This document shows, one piece after another, positions 1 through 6,676 of a stretch of DNA of 33,266 bases (its first letter is position 1; the number at the start of each line of letters is the position of its first letter). The stretch lies in NCBI GenBank assembly GCA_020428025.1, contig JAGQNO010000006.1, positions 1-33,266 on the forward strand, given 5' to 3'. Origin of the DNA: Candidatus Saccharimonadota bacterium (GTDB taxonomy: Bacteria > Patescibacteriota > Saccharimonadia > Saccharimonadales > UBA4665). The notes beneath the pieces were generated by a model. It was not told the DNA's origin, ran no database searches, and worked only from the letters and a program-made list of their open reading frames with translations. The translations under genes and the position numbers were made by a program.

Positions 1-167
1 TGGACAAGAACGTCAAGAAGATTGTCATGTGGATTCTGGTCGCCTTCGTGGCGTACATGATCTACAAGCAGCCTACCAAGGCAGGAAACATCCTTGGAAG
101 CGTGTTGGACGCGGCCGTCCATGCCGGCAAATCGCTGTTCATCTTCTTTGATGGCATACTCACGTAG
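1..167 (+). CDS. Small single-helix membrane protein, start at window edge
   Basis: The open frame starts at base 3 with residues DKNVKKIVMWILVAFVAYMI and stops with TAG at 165-167. Bases 1-2 are 'tg', so the missing preceding base may complete an ATG, GTG or TTG start codon and the protein would be 55 aa. It has a short basic N-terminus, one hydrophobic helix (about residues 8-22), a polar stretch with KQPTKAG, and a second semi-hydrophobic segment near the C-terminus ending FFDGILT. The layout resembles small uncharacterised membrane proteins that I associate with Actinobacteria, but I cannot name a family. Nearly all codons end in G or C (gtc, gcc, ttc, gtg, atc, aag), unlike the genes downstream, which suggests transfer or a different source. 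Function unknown. Confidence 0.55.
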   Translation, partial: DKNVKKIVMWILVAFVAYMIYKQPTKAGNILGSVLDAAVHAGKSLFIFFDGILT

Positions 168-186
168 GCCATCGACGCGGGCAGGA

Positions 187-372
187 GCTCTCTGGGGACT
201 TTGGATGCTGACTCTGCACAATGTGCGAATCAAAAAACAAAGTTTCCAGAGAGCGCTGTCGTGCAAATGACAGATGAGTATGTTGTAGCCTGTGGCGTTT
301 AAGAAAAGGGCACGTAGCGTGTCTCTCTTACCCCTCCGCTCCTACTCTTCCCCTTATTTGCACGACTTTTTT
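187..372 (+). ncRNA. Structured non-coding region with long-range stem and T-run; RNA candidate
   Basis: No gene fits between 168 and 370. The stretch holds an imperfect 17-bp inverted repeat (187-203 with 238-254, 15 of 17 matching). Directly after it comes a perfect 11-bp long-range repeat, GTCGTGCAAAT (258-268) with ATTTGCACGAC (356-366), followed by six T on the plus strand (367-372). Inside the long stem smaller pairings are possible: GAGTA with TACTC, GCC-tgt-GGC and CACG-tag-CGTG. A closing stem followed by T is what a plus-strand RNA with its own terminator would show. It could also be the 3' UTR of the small upstream gene or of der on the other strand. I recognise no known RNA family. 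Confidence 0.3.
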
Positions 373-1741
373 ATCGTTTTGGGCGCGTGGGGCTATTCCC
401 GTGCTTATGCGTGACGTGCTTCTCTATAAACCAGAGCTGGACGGGCGTGCCGACAAAGCCGTCGCCAAAGGCTTCACGCAGGCCGCGCTCTAGGTAGCGT
501 TTGTAGCTCCAGTGCAGGAACTTGGTGTGGGCGCCAAACACCTTGAAGGCCGGGATGGGGTTGTCATCTTCTTGGACCATGTAATTGAGTTTGGGGGCGC
601 GGTTTTTGAGGCCGGCCGGCGGGTGCAGGTCTGTCATGCGGACCAGCCATTTGTTGAGCTCGCGGGTGGAAATGCGCGTGGCGCGCGTGGCGTCAATGGA
701 CAGCGCTAGATCAAATAGTTTGGTGACATTTTGGCCGGTGACGGAGCTGGTAAAAATGAGCGGCGCCCAGGGGACAAAATCAAATTCATGGGCGATTTGC
801 GGCGCCAAGGCGTCGCGCGTAAAGGCGTCACGGCCCTCCGCGGCGTCCCACTTGGAAACTACCAAAACCAGCCCTTTGCCAGCTTCTTTAATCATACCGG
901 CGATTTTTTGGTCTAGGGCGGTGTTGAGTTCGTTGACGTCCATGAGCAGGAAGCAGACATCGGCCTGTTCTATGGCCTGCAGGGAGCGCAGGACGCTAAA
1001 ATGCTCTATGCCGCGCTCTATTTTGCCGGAGCGACGGATGCCGGCGGTGTCCATAATCTCTAGCTCCCGGCCTTCGTAGCGAACTACAGCGCGGTTAATG
1101 TCCCGCGTGGTGCCGGCGCGGTCTGCCACAATGGCCTGCTGCTTCTTTGCCAAGGAGTTAAATAGTGCCGATTTGCCCACATTAGGCCGACCCAGCAGCG
1201 CAATGTGCAGCCGGTCATCGGCCTCTTTGGAGGTCACTTCTGGAATGACCTTAACCAAACCGTCTAGCAGCTGATCCAGCCCGCGGCGCTGCTTAACAGA
1301 GGTCCTAACAATAGGCTGGACGCCAAGGCGGTCAAACAGCGTTAGGTCTGCGCCGCGCGCCTGGTCTACTTTGTTAATAACTAGGCTAACAGGCTTGCCG
1401 GATTTAAGTGCTAGGCGGGCCACGCGGCGATCTTCTTCTGTGGGCGCTACGGGGGCTTCTACCACTACCCAAATAACGTCGGCGGCGGCTGCGGCCTCTG
1501 TAATTTGCTCTTGGATGGTTAGCTCAAAATCGTCCTCTGGGTTTTTGACGCCGGCAGTGTCTACTAGCCAAAACTGATGGCCGTTCCACTCTGCCTTGGC
1601 GCTAATGGAGTCGCGCGTGGTGCCGGCCTCCCGCGCCACAATGGCCTCACGGCGGTTTAAAATGGCGTTAAAGAGGCTGGACTTGCCCACGTTGGCGCGG
1701 CCAACTATGGCTACAATCGGTAATTTTTTGGACGAACTCAT
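371..1741 (-). CDS. der: Ribosome biogenesis GTPase Der (EngA)
   Basis: Der is the double-GTPase that helps assemble the 50S ribosomal subunit. Two tandem G domains are visible. The first has the P-loop GRANVGKSS near residue 14 (counted from the ATG), DTAG, and NKVD. The second has GRPNVGKSA near residue 183, DTAGIRR, and SKWD where most Der proteins have NKWD. A KH-like RNA-binding domain follows with the usual basic C-terminal tail (KHGNSPTRPKR). The length of 456 aa is normal. I chose the ATG at 1741 rather than the in-frame TTG six bases upstream, because a TATAAT box lies eight bases before the ATG and would make the ATG the transcript start. The serine in the second G4 motif is a mild departure. 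Confidence 0.96.
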   Translation of the reverse strand: MSSSKKLPIVAIVGRANVGKSSLFNAILNRREAIVAREAGTTRDSISAKAEWNGHQFWLVDTAGVKNPEDDFELTIQEQITEAAAAADVIWVVVEAPVAPTEEDRRVARLALKSGKPVSLVINKVDQARGADLTLFDRLGVQPIVRTSVKQRRGLDQLLDGLVKVIPEVTSKEADDRLHIALLGRPNVGKSALFNSLAKKQQAIVADRAGTTRDINRAVVRYEGRELEIMDTAGIRRSGKIERGIEHFSVLRSLQAIEQADVCFLLMDVNELNTALDQKIAGMIKEAGKGLVLVVSKWDAAEGRDAFTRDALAPQIAHEFDFVPWAPLIFTSSVTGQNVTKLFDLALSIDATRATRISTRELNKWLVRMTDLHPPAGLKNRAPKLNYMVQEDDNPIPAFKVFGAHTKFLHWSYKRYLERGLREAFGDGFVGTPVQLWFIEKHVTHKHGNSPTRPKR

Positions 1742-1755
1742 TGACAACCATTATA
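1742..1755 (-). promoter_or_regulatory. -10 box of der, leaderless spacing
   Basis: On the minus strand TATAAT (1755-1750) is followed by eight bases and then the der ATG. No Shine-Dalgarno sequence fits between them. Transcription starting about seven bases after the hexamer would begin at the start codon. Confidence 0.5.
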
Positions 1756-1848
1756 TCACCTCTGTTAGCGATTCCCTAATGGCGGGGGCTTGTCAAATAG
1801 ACATAACCGGCGTATAACGAGGATAGAACCTAACAGAAAGAAGTCTCC

Positions 1849-2064
1849 ATGAGCGCCGCACCCCTAGAGGTACTTACCCCATTACCCATAAGGGAGGCTG
1901 CTCCGGACGATAGGCTGATGCCTTATACTCGGCACCTGGCCGCCATGGCTGTTAATGGCCTGCTAGAGGCGGGGCTTGAAGTTGCAGATAGACTAAGCCG
2001 ACTGCTCCACTTTAATCAGGAAGACATTAGGCGTCGGCCCGATCAAGACCCAATCGACTGGTAG
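1849..2064 (+). CDS. Hypothetical 71-aa protein
   Basis: A short plus-strand frame from ATG to TAG, in a gap between two minus-strand genes. The protein begins MSAAPLEVLTPLPIREAAPD and contains an amphipathic helical segment (HLAAMAVNGLLEAGLEVADR), then a charged tail ending DQDPIDW. Codon use looks like real coding sequence. A possible -10 (TATAAC) lies about 30 bases upstream; the ribosome site is weak. Its last 22 bases overlap the 3' end of the convergent pseudouridine synthase gene. I recognise no family and cannot exclude a chance frame. Confidence 0.5.
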   Translation: MSAAPLEVLTPLPIREAAPDDRLMPYTRHLAAMAVNGLLEAGLEVADRLSRLLHFNQEDIRRRPDQDPIDW

Positions 2065-2711
2065 TCGCCGCGCTTTAGGCTGCCTAGGCTGTACTGGCCA
2101 AACTGCACCCGGTGCAGTTTAGTTACGGTGTAGCCAACGGCCTGGAAGGTGCGACGGATTTGGCGGTTGCGACCTTCGTGCATGCGGACTTGCCAGCGGG
2201 TGTCGTCGCCATCACGCAGCCGCGAAAGGCCCAGTTGACTACGGCCATCAGTTAGCTCTATACCCTGCTCTGCAATGATTTGCCGATGCAGCGGCTGCAG
2301 CGGCGCGTCCAACGTGACCTCGTATACTTTTTGCTTTACGTAGCGCGGGTGCGTCAGCTCTTGGGCCAGTTGGCCGTCTGTGGTCATAAGGAGCAGACCG
2401 GAGCTGTCTTTGTCTAGCCGCCCCACAGGTTGTAGGCGCTGCAGCTCTGGCGGTAGTAAGTCGTAGACTGTTTGAGCGCCCTGCCCGTCCCGGCTGACAA
2501 CGTAGCCGCGAGGTTTATTGAGCATAATGGTTATGGGCTTGACATCAGGTGTAATAGGCGCGCCGTCAAGGGTTACCACATCTTGGCTGGTGATTTGCTG
2601 GCCCGCTGACGGCGTCTGGCCATTGACTAGGACGCGGCCGGCGGCAATAGCTTGGTCTGCAGCGCGTCGGCTTAAAGAAGAGCCGGCGGCAATAAACTGA
2701 TTTACACGCAT
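2043..2711 (-). CDS. RsuA/RluB-family pseudouridine synthase
   Basis: This enzyme isomerises a specific uridine in ribosomal RNA to pseudouridine. The N-terminal 45 residues form an S4 RNA-binding domain (MRVNQFIAAGSSLSRRAADQ, AGRVLVNGQ). The catalytic domain follows with the family signatures LNKPRGYVVS and GRLDKDSSGLLLMTTDG, whose aspartate in GRLD is the catalytic residue, and it ends with HEGRNRQIRR. The length of 222 aa is typical for the RsuA/RluB/RluE group. The sequence does not tell 16S-specific RsuA from 23S-specific RluB. It starts nine bases after the response regulator stop and is probably last in the operon kinase-regulator-synthase. Confidence 0.92.
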   Translation of the reverse strand: MRVNQFIAAGSSLSRRAADQAIAAGRVLVNGQTPSAGQQITSQDVVTLDGAPITPDVKPITIMLNKPRGYVVSRDGQGAQTVYDLLPPELQRLQPVGRLDKDSSGLLLMTTDGQLAQELTHPRYVKQKVYEVTLDAPLQPLHRQIIAEQGIELTDGRSQLGLSRLRDGDDTRWQVRMHEGRNRQIRRTFQAVGYTVTKLHRVQFGQYSLGSLKRGDYQSIGS

Positions 2712-2720
2712 GCCCTTATC

Positions 2721-3986
2721 TTAGAGGGCGACGCTGCTGGGGTCAATTGGCTTGTCTTCTTCTGCGGGCGCGGCGGCTGGAGTTTGGGCGGCTTCTGGCT
2801 GGATTGCGGGCGATACCCCGGCCGTGGGGTCAGCAGCGGTTTTAGCTTGAGCTAGGATTGCGGCGGCTTCTGCTTCATCGTCTTTTTGGGGGTTGGCGTT
2901 GGTGTTATCCAAGATAGCGGGGTCTACGGCTGGCAAATTGGACTCTGTGCCAACTTCTGGGGCTGGTGCACTGCCGGAAGCAGTAGGAATGCCTAGGCCG
3001 CTTTCTTTGGCCTCCTCTTCTGCGAGCAGCTGATCAAGACTTTTCTTATCTTCTTGGTTGTGGTCTAGTGGCGCAATAATTTTCTTGCCGCTGACACCAG
3101 CTACGTACTCCGATTTTGCTTCATCTGGTGCCGATGCCGCGGCGGGAGCTTCTGATGCTGGAGCGGGTGCTGGGGCGGGTGGCTCTACCGGCATAACGGG
3201 TTCTGGGGCTGGGGTTAGCTCTGCGGCGACTGGCTCGTCGTCTGATCCGCCCAAATCAGTGATTGCGTCCTGCAGTGCCTTGTCCTGCGCGGCGGTGACG
3301 GGGTCAACGGTAAGCGGCGCAGATGCTGGAGCGGCTGCAAAAGAATCAATTTGCGCTTGCACATCTGCAGCTGCGGTTGCTTCTGTAGGCTGACTGCTAA
3401 CCGCTGGAGGTGCAACCTCTGGCTCTACCGGTGCCGGCACGGACTCTGCGGCGGCTGGCTCTACCGGCGTAACGGGTTCTGGCGTAGCGGCAACTGGTTG
3501 TGCAACTGGCTCTACAATGGGCGTAGGCTGGGCAGCAGCTGCTGGTTCTGGTACTGCGGCAGCTGCTGGTTCTGGCGCGGCTGCGGCGGCGGCTGCGGGC
3601 CCTTCTGGAGCAGCGGAACCAACGCCTAGCAGCTCACCGGCTACATTGACGATGTCTTCCAGGGTAACCTGAGATTTAACTAGGTAGCGGTCTGCGCCCA
3701 ATTTGTCGGCGCGGGTTTGGTCTTCTGCCTGGCCAAGAGCAGTGAGCATAATAACTTTGACGTCGCGCAGGGTTTCTGTGTCACGCAAGATGTCCAGCAT
3801 CTCAAAGCCGCTGATTTTGGGCATCATAACATCTGATATAACTAGGTCTGGCATTTCTGCCTTGGCGACAACTAAGGCTTCCTCGCCGTCGCGGGCGGAG
3901 ACAATGGTGTAGCCTTCTGCTTGCAGACGGGCCTCATAAATCTCTCGGAGGTTGTTGTCGTCTTCTACTAGGAGGATTTTGGCCAT
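2721..3986 (-). CDS. Response regulator with long disordered tail
   Basis: Residues 1-122 form a complete receiver domain: acidic pocket E8/D9/D10, phospho-acceptor D52 (VISDVMMPK), T82 (MLTA) and K104 (LVKS). It should be phosphorylated by the kinase encoded just upstream. The remaining 300 residues hold no recognisable output domain. They are low-complexity sequence rich in alanine, proline and glutamate, with recurring blocks such as PEPAAAA and PVEPAAA, and a few charged stretches near 300-340. A DNA-binding helix-turn-helix is absent, so it probably acts through protein contacts. The start is the ATG at 3986, with AAAGGAAA upstream as ribosome site. A possible TACAAT box lies within the end of the kinase gene, allowing separate transcription. 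Confidence 0.88.
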   Translation of the reverse strand: MAKILLVEDDNNLREIYEARLQAEGYTIVSARDGEEALVVAKAEMPDLVISDVMMPKISGFEMLDILRDTETLRDVKVIMLTALGQAEDQTRADKLGADRYLVKSQVTLEDIVNVAGELLGVGSAAPEGPAAAAAAAPEPAAAAVPEPAAAAQPTPIVEPVAQPVAATPEPVTPVEPAAAESVPAPVEPEVAPPAVSSQPTEATAAADVQAQIDSFAAAPASAPLTVDPVTAAQDKALQDAITDLGGSDDEPVAAELTPAPEPVMPVEPPAPAPAPASEAPAAASAPDEAKSEYVAGVSGKKIIAPLDHNQEDKKSLDQLLAEEEAKESGLGIPTASGSAPAPEVGTESNLPAVDPAILDNTNANPQKDDEAEAAAILAQAKTAADPTAGVSPAIQPEAAQTPAAAPAEEDKPIDPSSVAL

Positions 3987-4015
3987 AGGGGTTTCCTTTT
4001 ACACGCTTATGCTAG

Positions 4016-5281
4016 TTATTGTACCACGCTTGCGGCTGCGGCTTGCAAGCTTTCTACCGATGTTTGCGCGCTCTCCTGCTTTTGCAACTCCTGTGCTTGC
4101 GCAGTCGTAATGCGCGGCAAGTTAATAAAGAAGCTACTGCCCTTGCCGACCTCACTCTCTGCCCAAATGCGGCCGCCGTACAGTTCCACGATTTTGCGGC
4201 AAATAAACAAACCCAGACCGGTGCCGCCAATGGTGCGGGTGGCGCTGTTGTCTACTCGGTAGAATTTCTGGAACAAGTGGCCAATATCTTCTGCTGGGAT
4301 GCCGGGACCGGTGTCTTTAACGTAGATTTGGACCACTTTGTCATCGCCAGTCATGCCTAGGGTGACTTTGCCTGTGTCCGTGTATTTTACGCCGTTGTCA
4401 AAGATGTTGGTCACAACTTCTCTTAATCGGTCCGGGTCTACCTTGGTGTAGTACAGCGGCTTTACTACGTTGCGGGTATTGGTGGCATCGATTGTATCGC
4501 TGCTGCCTAGCACAAACTCCATCTGGAGGCCCTTCTTCTCTGCGCTAAACTTAAGATCGCCGGCCAAACTCTCTAAGAATGCACCTATCTCAACGGCAAC
4601 AGGATGGCTGGTCAGCCGACCGTCCTCTGCCTTAGCGCTGGTTAAGAGGTCCTGGAACAATCTGCCCAGGTGCTGGGTGCTGGTGTGGGCTTTTTCTAGG
4701 TAGCTCATGGCGCGGCTATCTATGGTGGCCACCTTATTGTTCATGGCCAGCGCCAGATAGCCTTCTATAGCGGCCACAGGCGTGCGCATTTCGTGGCTAG
4801 CGGTGCTGATAAAGTCGGCGCGCTGCTTTTCTTCTTGACGCTCTTTGGTAACGTCGCGGAAGATGGCTACCACGGCGGTGTGGTTGCCTTGGGGGTCTGT
4901 GAGAGGGGTTAGGCTGAGGCTAATGGGGATTTGCTTGTTGCCGCGCGTGCTCAAGAACGCGTCATTGTCTCTAAATGGTTCTGGGCTATTAAAAACCTGG
5001 ATAAACGGATTTTTTTGGTCCGGATATTCCTCATTTTTCTCATTTACCAGCTTAAAGACGTTCTGCCACTGCAGTCCTGTAGCCTCCTCTGCCGGCCAAC
5101 CGGTAATAGCCACGGCGGCTGGGTTAAACATCTGAATAGTGCCGTCCGGCGCGATGAGCGTGACGCCATCGTCAATGGCATTTAAGATGATTTGCGAGCG
5201 CTGTTTTTCATCCTGCAGGTCTGCGGCCAGCGCGGCCTTGGGCGCTGCTGTTTTGTCCTTGCCGCCGCCAAACCAGCCCAT
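4016..5281 (-). CDS. Soluble PAS-domain sensor histidine kinase
   Basis: A cytoplasmic two-component kinase of 421 aa with no transmembrane helix. After MGWFGGGKDK comes a PAS domain (about 28-145, with IAPDGTIQMFNPAA and VVAIFRDVTKER). The HisKA helix carries the phosphorylated H163 in STASHEMRTPVAAIEGY. The ATPase domain shows the N box (VVTNIFDNGVKY), G1 (DTGPGIP), F box (FQKFYRVD) and G2 (GGTGLGLFI). The signal sensed by the PAS domain cannot be read from the sequence. The response regulator gene starts 29 bases downstream, so the two form a pair. A CATAAT -10 and AAAGGTGGG ribosome site precede the ATG. The glutamine- and serine-rich tail (QELQKQESAQTS) has no clear role. Confidence 0.94.
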   Translation of the reverse strand: MGWFGGGKDKTAAPKAALAADLQDEKQRSQIILNAIDDGVTLIAPDGTIQMFNPAAVAITGWPAEEATGLQWQNVFKLVNEKNEEYPDQKNPFIQVFNSPEPFRDNDAFLSTRGNKQIPISLSLTPLTDPQGNHTAVVAIFRDVTKERQEEKQRADFISTASHEMRTPVAAIEGYLALAMNNKVATIDSRAMSYLEKAHTSTQHLGRLFQDLLTSAKAEDGRLTSHPVAVEIGAFLESLAGDLKFSAEKKGLQMEFVLGSSDTIDATNTRNVVKPLYYTKVDPDRLREVVTNIFDNGVKYTDTGKVTLGMTGDDKVVQIYVKDTGPGIPAEDIGHLFQKFYRVDNSATRTIGGTGLGLFICRKIVELYGGRIWAESEVGKGSSFFINLPRITTAQAQELQKQESAQTSVESLQAAAASVVQ

Positions 5282-5426
5282 TATTGCTTGCCCACCTTTG
5301 TATTATGCATATGGTTATAAGTATGACGATTTTGTCCCTTTGGTGCAAGGCGTTCGGGGGTTTGCGGTAGGCTGCTAAGAGTCACTCTACCTTGTGTGTA
5401 AACGTGTACAAAAGGTAGAGCAATGC

Positions 5427-5455
5427 TGTACAGGGGTGGTGGAGTTTGGTATAAT
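5427..5455 (+). promoter_or_regulatory. Promoter of tRNA-Glu, extended -10
   Basis: TGTACA (5427-5432) and TATAAT (5450-5455) are 17 bases apart. The sequence TGG before TATAAT makes it an extended -10. Transcription should start near 5462, about 100 bases before the tRNA. Confidence 0.6.
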
Positions 5456-5470
5456 CTGGTGAGTCTGGCC

Positions 5471-5493
5471 CCTTTTGGTCTTTGACCAAAAGG
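5471..5493 (+). promoter_or_regulatory. Hairpin in the tRNA-Glu leader
   Basis: A perfect 10-bp stem, CCTTTTGGTC with GACCAAAAGG, encloses a TTT loop. It lies just after the predicted transcription start. No T-run follows on the plus strand, so it does not look like a normal terminator in that direction. The rest of the leader (5494-5559) holds only a five-codon frame from the ATG at 5512. Confidence 0.5.
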
Positions 5494-5559
5494 ACCCACG
5501 TACTCACAAAATGGTCAAAAATATGTAAACACATTTTTGCCGCATTTTGCTCCGTGCGT

Positions 5560-5636
5560 GGCCCCTTCGTCTAGCGGTCCAGGACTCCGGGTTCTCAGTC
5601 CGGCAATCGCGGGTTCGAATCCCGCAGGGGTCACCA
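5560..5636 (+). tRNA. tRNA-Glu (anticodon CTC)
   Basis: The cloverleaf folds completely. The acceptor is GGCCCCT with AGGGGTC (one G-U pair). The D arm begins GTCTAGCGG. The anticodon stem is CCGGG/TCCGG with loop TTCTCAG, giving anticodon CTC, which reads the glutamate codon GAG. The T arm contains GGGTTCGAATCCC. The 3' CCA is encoded (5634-5636). The D and T arms closely resemble other bacterial tRNA-Glu. Confidence 0.96.
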
Positions 5637-5676
5637 AACTAAAACTCCCAGCCAAAGCTGGGAGTTTTAGTTTGGT
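5633..5676 (+). terminator. Perfect 20-bp hairpin after tRNA-Glu
   Basis: A perfect 20-bp stem (5633-5652 with 5657-5676) closes a CAAA loop. The base of the stem is made of the tRNA's own 3' ACCA, and the upper part is GC-rich (CTCCCAGC). The descending arm has a TTTT run inside it. The symmetry would allow it to work in both directions. Confidence 0.8.
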
Positions 5677-5678
5677 AA

Positions 5679-5778
5679 TTCGCCTCTGGCGAACCGACCC
5701 GCGAAGCGGGTGCGGTGAAGCGAAGCCACGCGCAGGAGCTTGCTCCGAGCATGGCTGAGCGGAAAAGGCCGTCAGGCC
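5679..5778. repeat. Cluster of short palindromes
   Basis: At least four small perfect hairpins stand side by side between the tRNA terminator and the toxin gene: TTCGCC-tct-GGCGAA (5679-5693), ACCCGC-gaa-GCGGGT (5697-5711), GGAGC-tt-GCTCC (5735-5746) and GGCC-gtca-GGCC (5767-5778). Compact tandem palindromes like this resemble dispersed intergenic repeat elements, but no second copy lies in the window. Confidence 0.45.
5763..5778 (-). terminator. Short terminator of the PIN gene
   Basis: On the minus strand, just past the TAG of the PIN gene, GGCC-tgac-GGCC is followed by TTTT. The stem is short but well placed. Confidence 0.5.
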
Positions 5779-5779
5779 G

Positions 5780-6352
5780 CTATCCCGCAGACAACTTTTC
5801 CAAGGCATCATTAATCACGCCATTATCGGGCTGCAGGAGGTGAAGTATCAGATGTTTTCTGCGGTGGCCTTTATAGTAGTAAAAAGTTTGCCGGTTTACT
5901 TCTAGGAAAAATGGTGCCGGGAAATCATTGCAATCTGAAGTGAGTATATAGGCGCCGGTAAGTACTGAGGTGGTTGCGATAATGATATCTTCTGTGGAAA
6001 ATTTGTCGCGGTACGGGCGGCAGGCTGGTTCGTCGCCGTATATTTCATAGAGTTGAGCGGCAGAAATCAGGACGTCCTCATCTATTGTGAAGCGAGTTAG
6101 GTATTCATCAATAAAAGCGGTTATCGACCGTAGTTTTTTGGGTTTGAAGACAATCGATTTCAGCGCCTCGTAGAGCACAATATCAGATACAGCAAGGATG
6201 CCGCCTACTTCTTTGATTTCTTCAATTGTCGGGCGCAATAAAGGAGCGGTTGCATCGCCAAGGAAAGATTGCACCGCATTGGTATCGAGCAGGAAAATTG
6301 GTGCTTTGGGATTGCCGGTTTCAGTGTTTGCTGGAGCGCTAGACTTTGGCAT
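5780..6352 (-). CDS. PIN-domain ribonuclease, probable toxin
   Basis: A 190-aa protein with the PIN nuclease fold. The acidic metal-binding residues are visible in LLDTNAVQSFL (D23 region), the E of SDIVLYEALKS, and the two aspartates of FSTEDIIIATTSVLTGAYIL and TSDCNDFP. PIN proteins in this setting are usually toxins that cut RNA. A lysine-rich segment (FKPKKLRS) and a basic patch (KGHRRKH) could help bind RNA. The ATG at 6352 has GGAG upstream and lies inside the end of the small upstream gene (14-base overlap), the usual toxin-antitoxin arrangement. At 190 aa it is longer than a typical VapC (about 130 aa), with an N-terminal extension of about 18 residues and a C-terminal one. Confidence 0.8.
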   Translation of the reverse strand: MPKSSAPANTETGNPKAPIFLLDTNAVQSFLGDATAPLLRPTIEEIKEVGGILAVSDIVLYEALKSIVFKPKKLRSITAFIDEYLTRFTIDEDVLISAAQLYEIYGDEPACRPYRDKFSTEDIIIATTSVLTGAYILTSDCNDFPAPFFLEVNRQTFYYYKGHRRKHLILHLLQPDNGVINDALEKLSAG

Positions 6353-6539
6353 CCCCGCTCTCCGTGGCGAAGAGGTCTAGTTTGGAGAGTCTTTTCATCT
6401 CAGCAATCACTTCATCTAGTGGCCTGCCTGCCTTGTACGGGACCACAGGCGCACCAGGCCTATCTGGACGAAGAGACATAGGTTTGAGCCGGGTAAGATG
6501 GAGCTCACTTAAATCCATTTTTACTGCTTCTTGCTTCAT
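6339..6539 (-). CDS. Probable antitoxin of the PIN toxin
   Basis: A 66-aa protein beginning MKQEAVKMDLSELHLTRLKP and ending LFATESGDAKV. It overlaps the PIN toxin start by 14 bases, which points to translational coupling. I see none of the common VapB, Phd or AbrB motifs. The middle is proline-rich (RPDRPGAPVVPYKAGRP), followed by an amphipathic helix (LDEVIAEMKRLSKL) that could sit in the toxin groove. I chose the ATG at 6539 because a TAAAAT box lies seven bases upstream; a second ATG at 6518 is possible. The antitoxin role is inferred from position and size. Confidence 0.65.
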   Translation of the reverse strand: MKQEAVKMDLSELHLTRLKPMSLRPDRPGAPVVPYKAGRPLDEVIAEMKRLSKLDLFATESGDAKV

Positions 6540-6676
6540 GCATATTATTTTATAGTAATCAGGCTTTGTTTGCAGTAAGATTGCTTGCTGTAAACAAAAT
6601 CTACATCTAGCGTAGGACAAAAGATGGACATTGCCAAGAGTTAGAATTTATTGTTTAATGAAAATTTAATAATTCT

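Noticed and set aside
3058-3629. Plus-strand frames opposite the response regulator tail
   Set aside because: They mirror the Ala/Pro-rich codons of the minus strand and have no start signals.
5512-5529. Five-codon leader peptide before tRNA-Glu
   Set aside because: ATG GTC AAA AAT ATG TAA is too short and poorly preceded by a ribosome site to claim.
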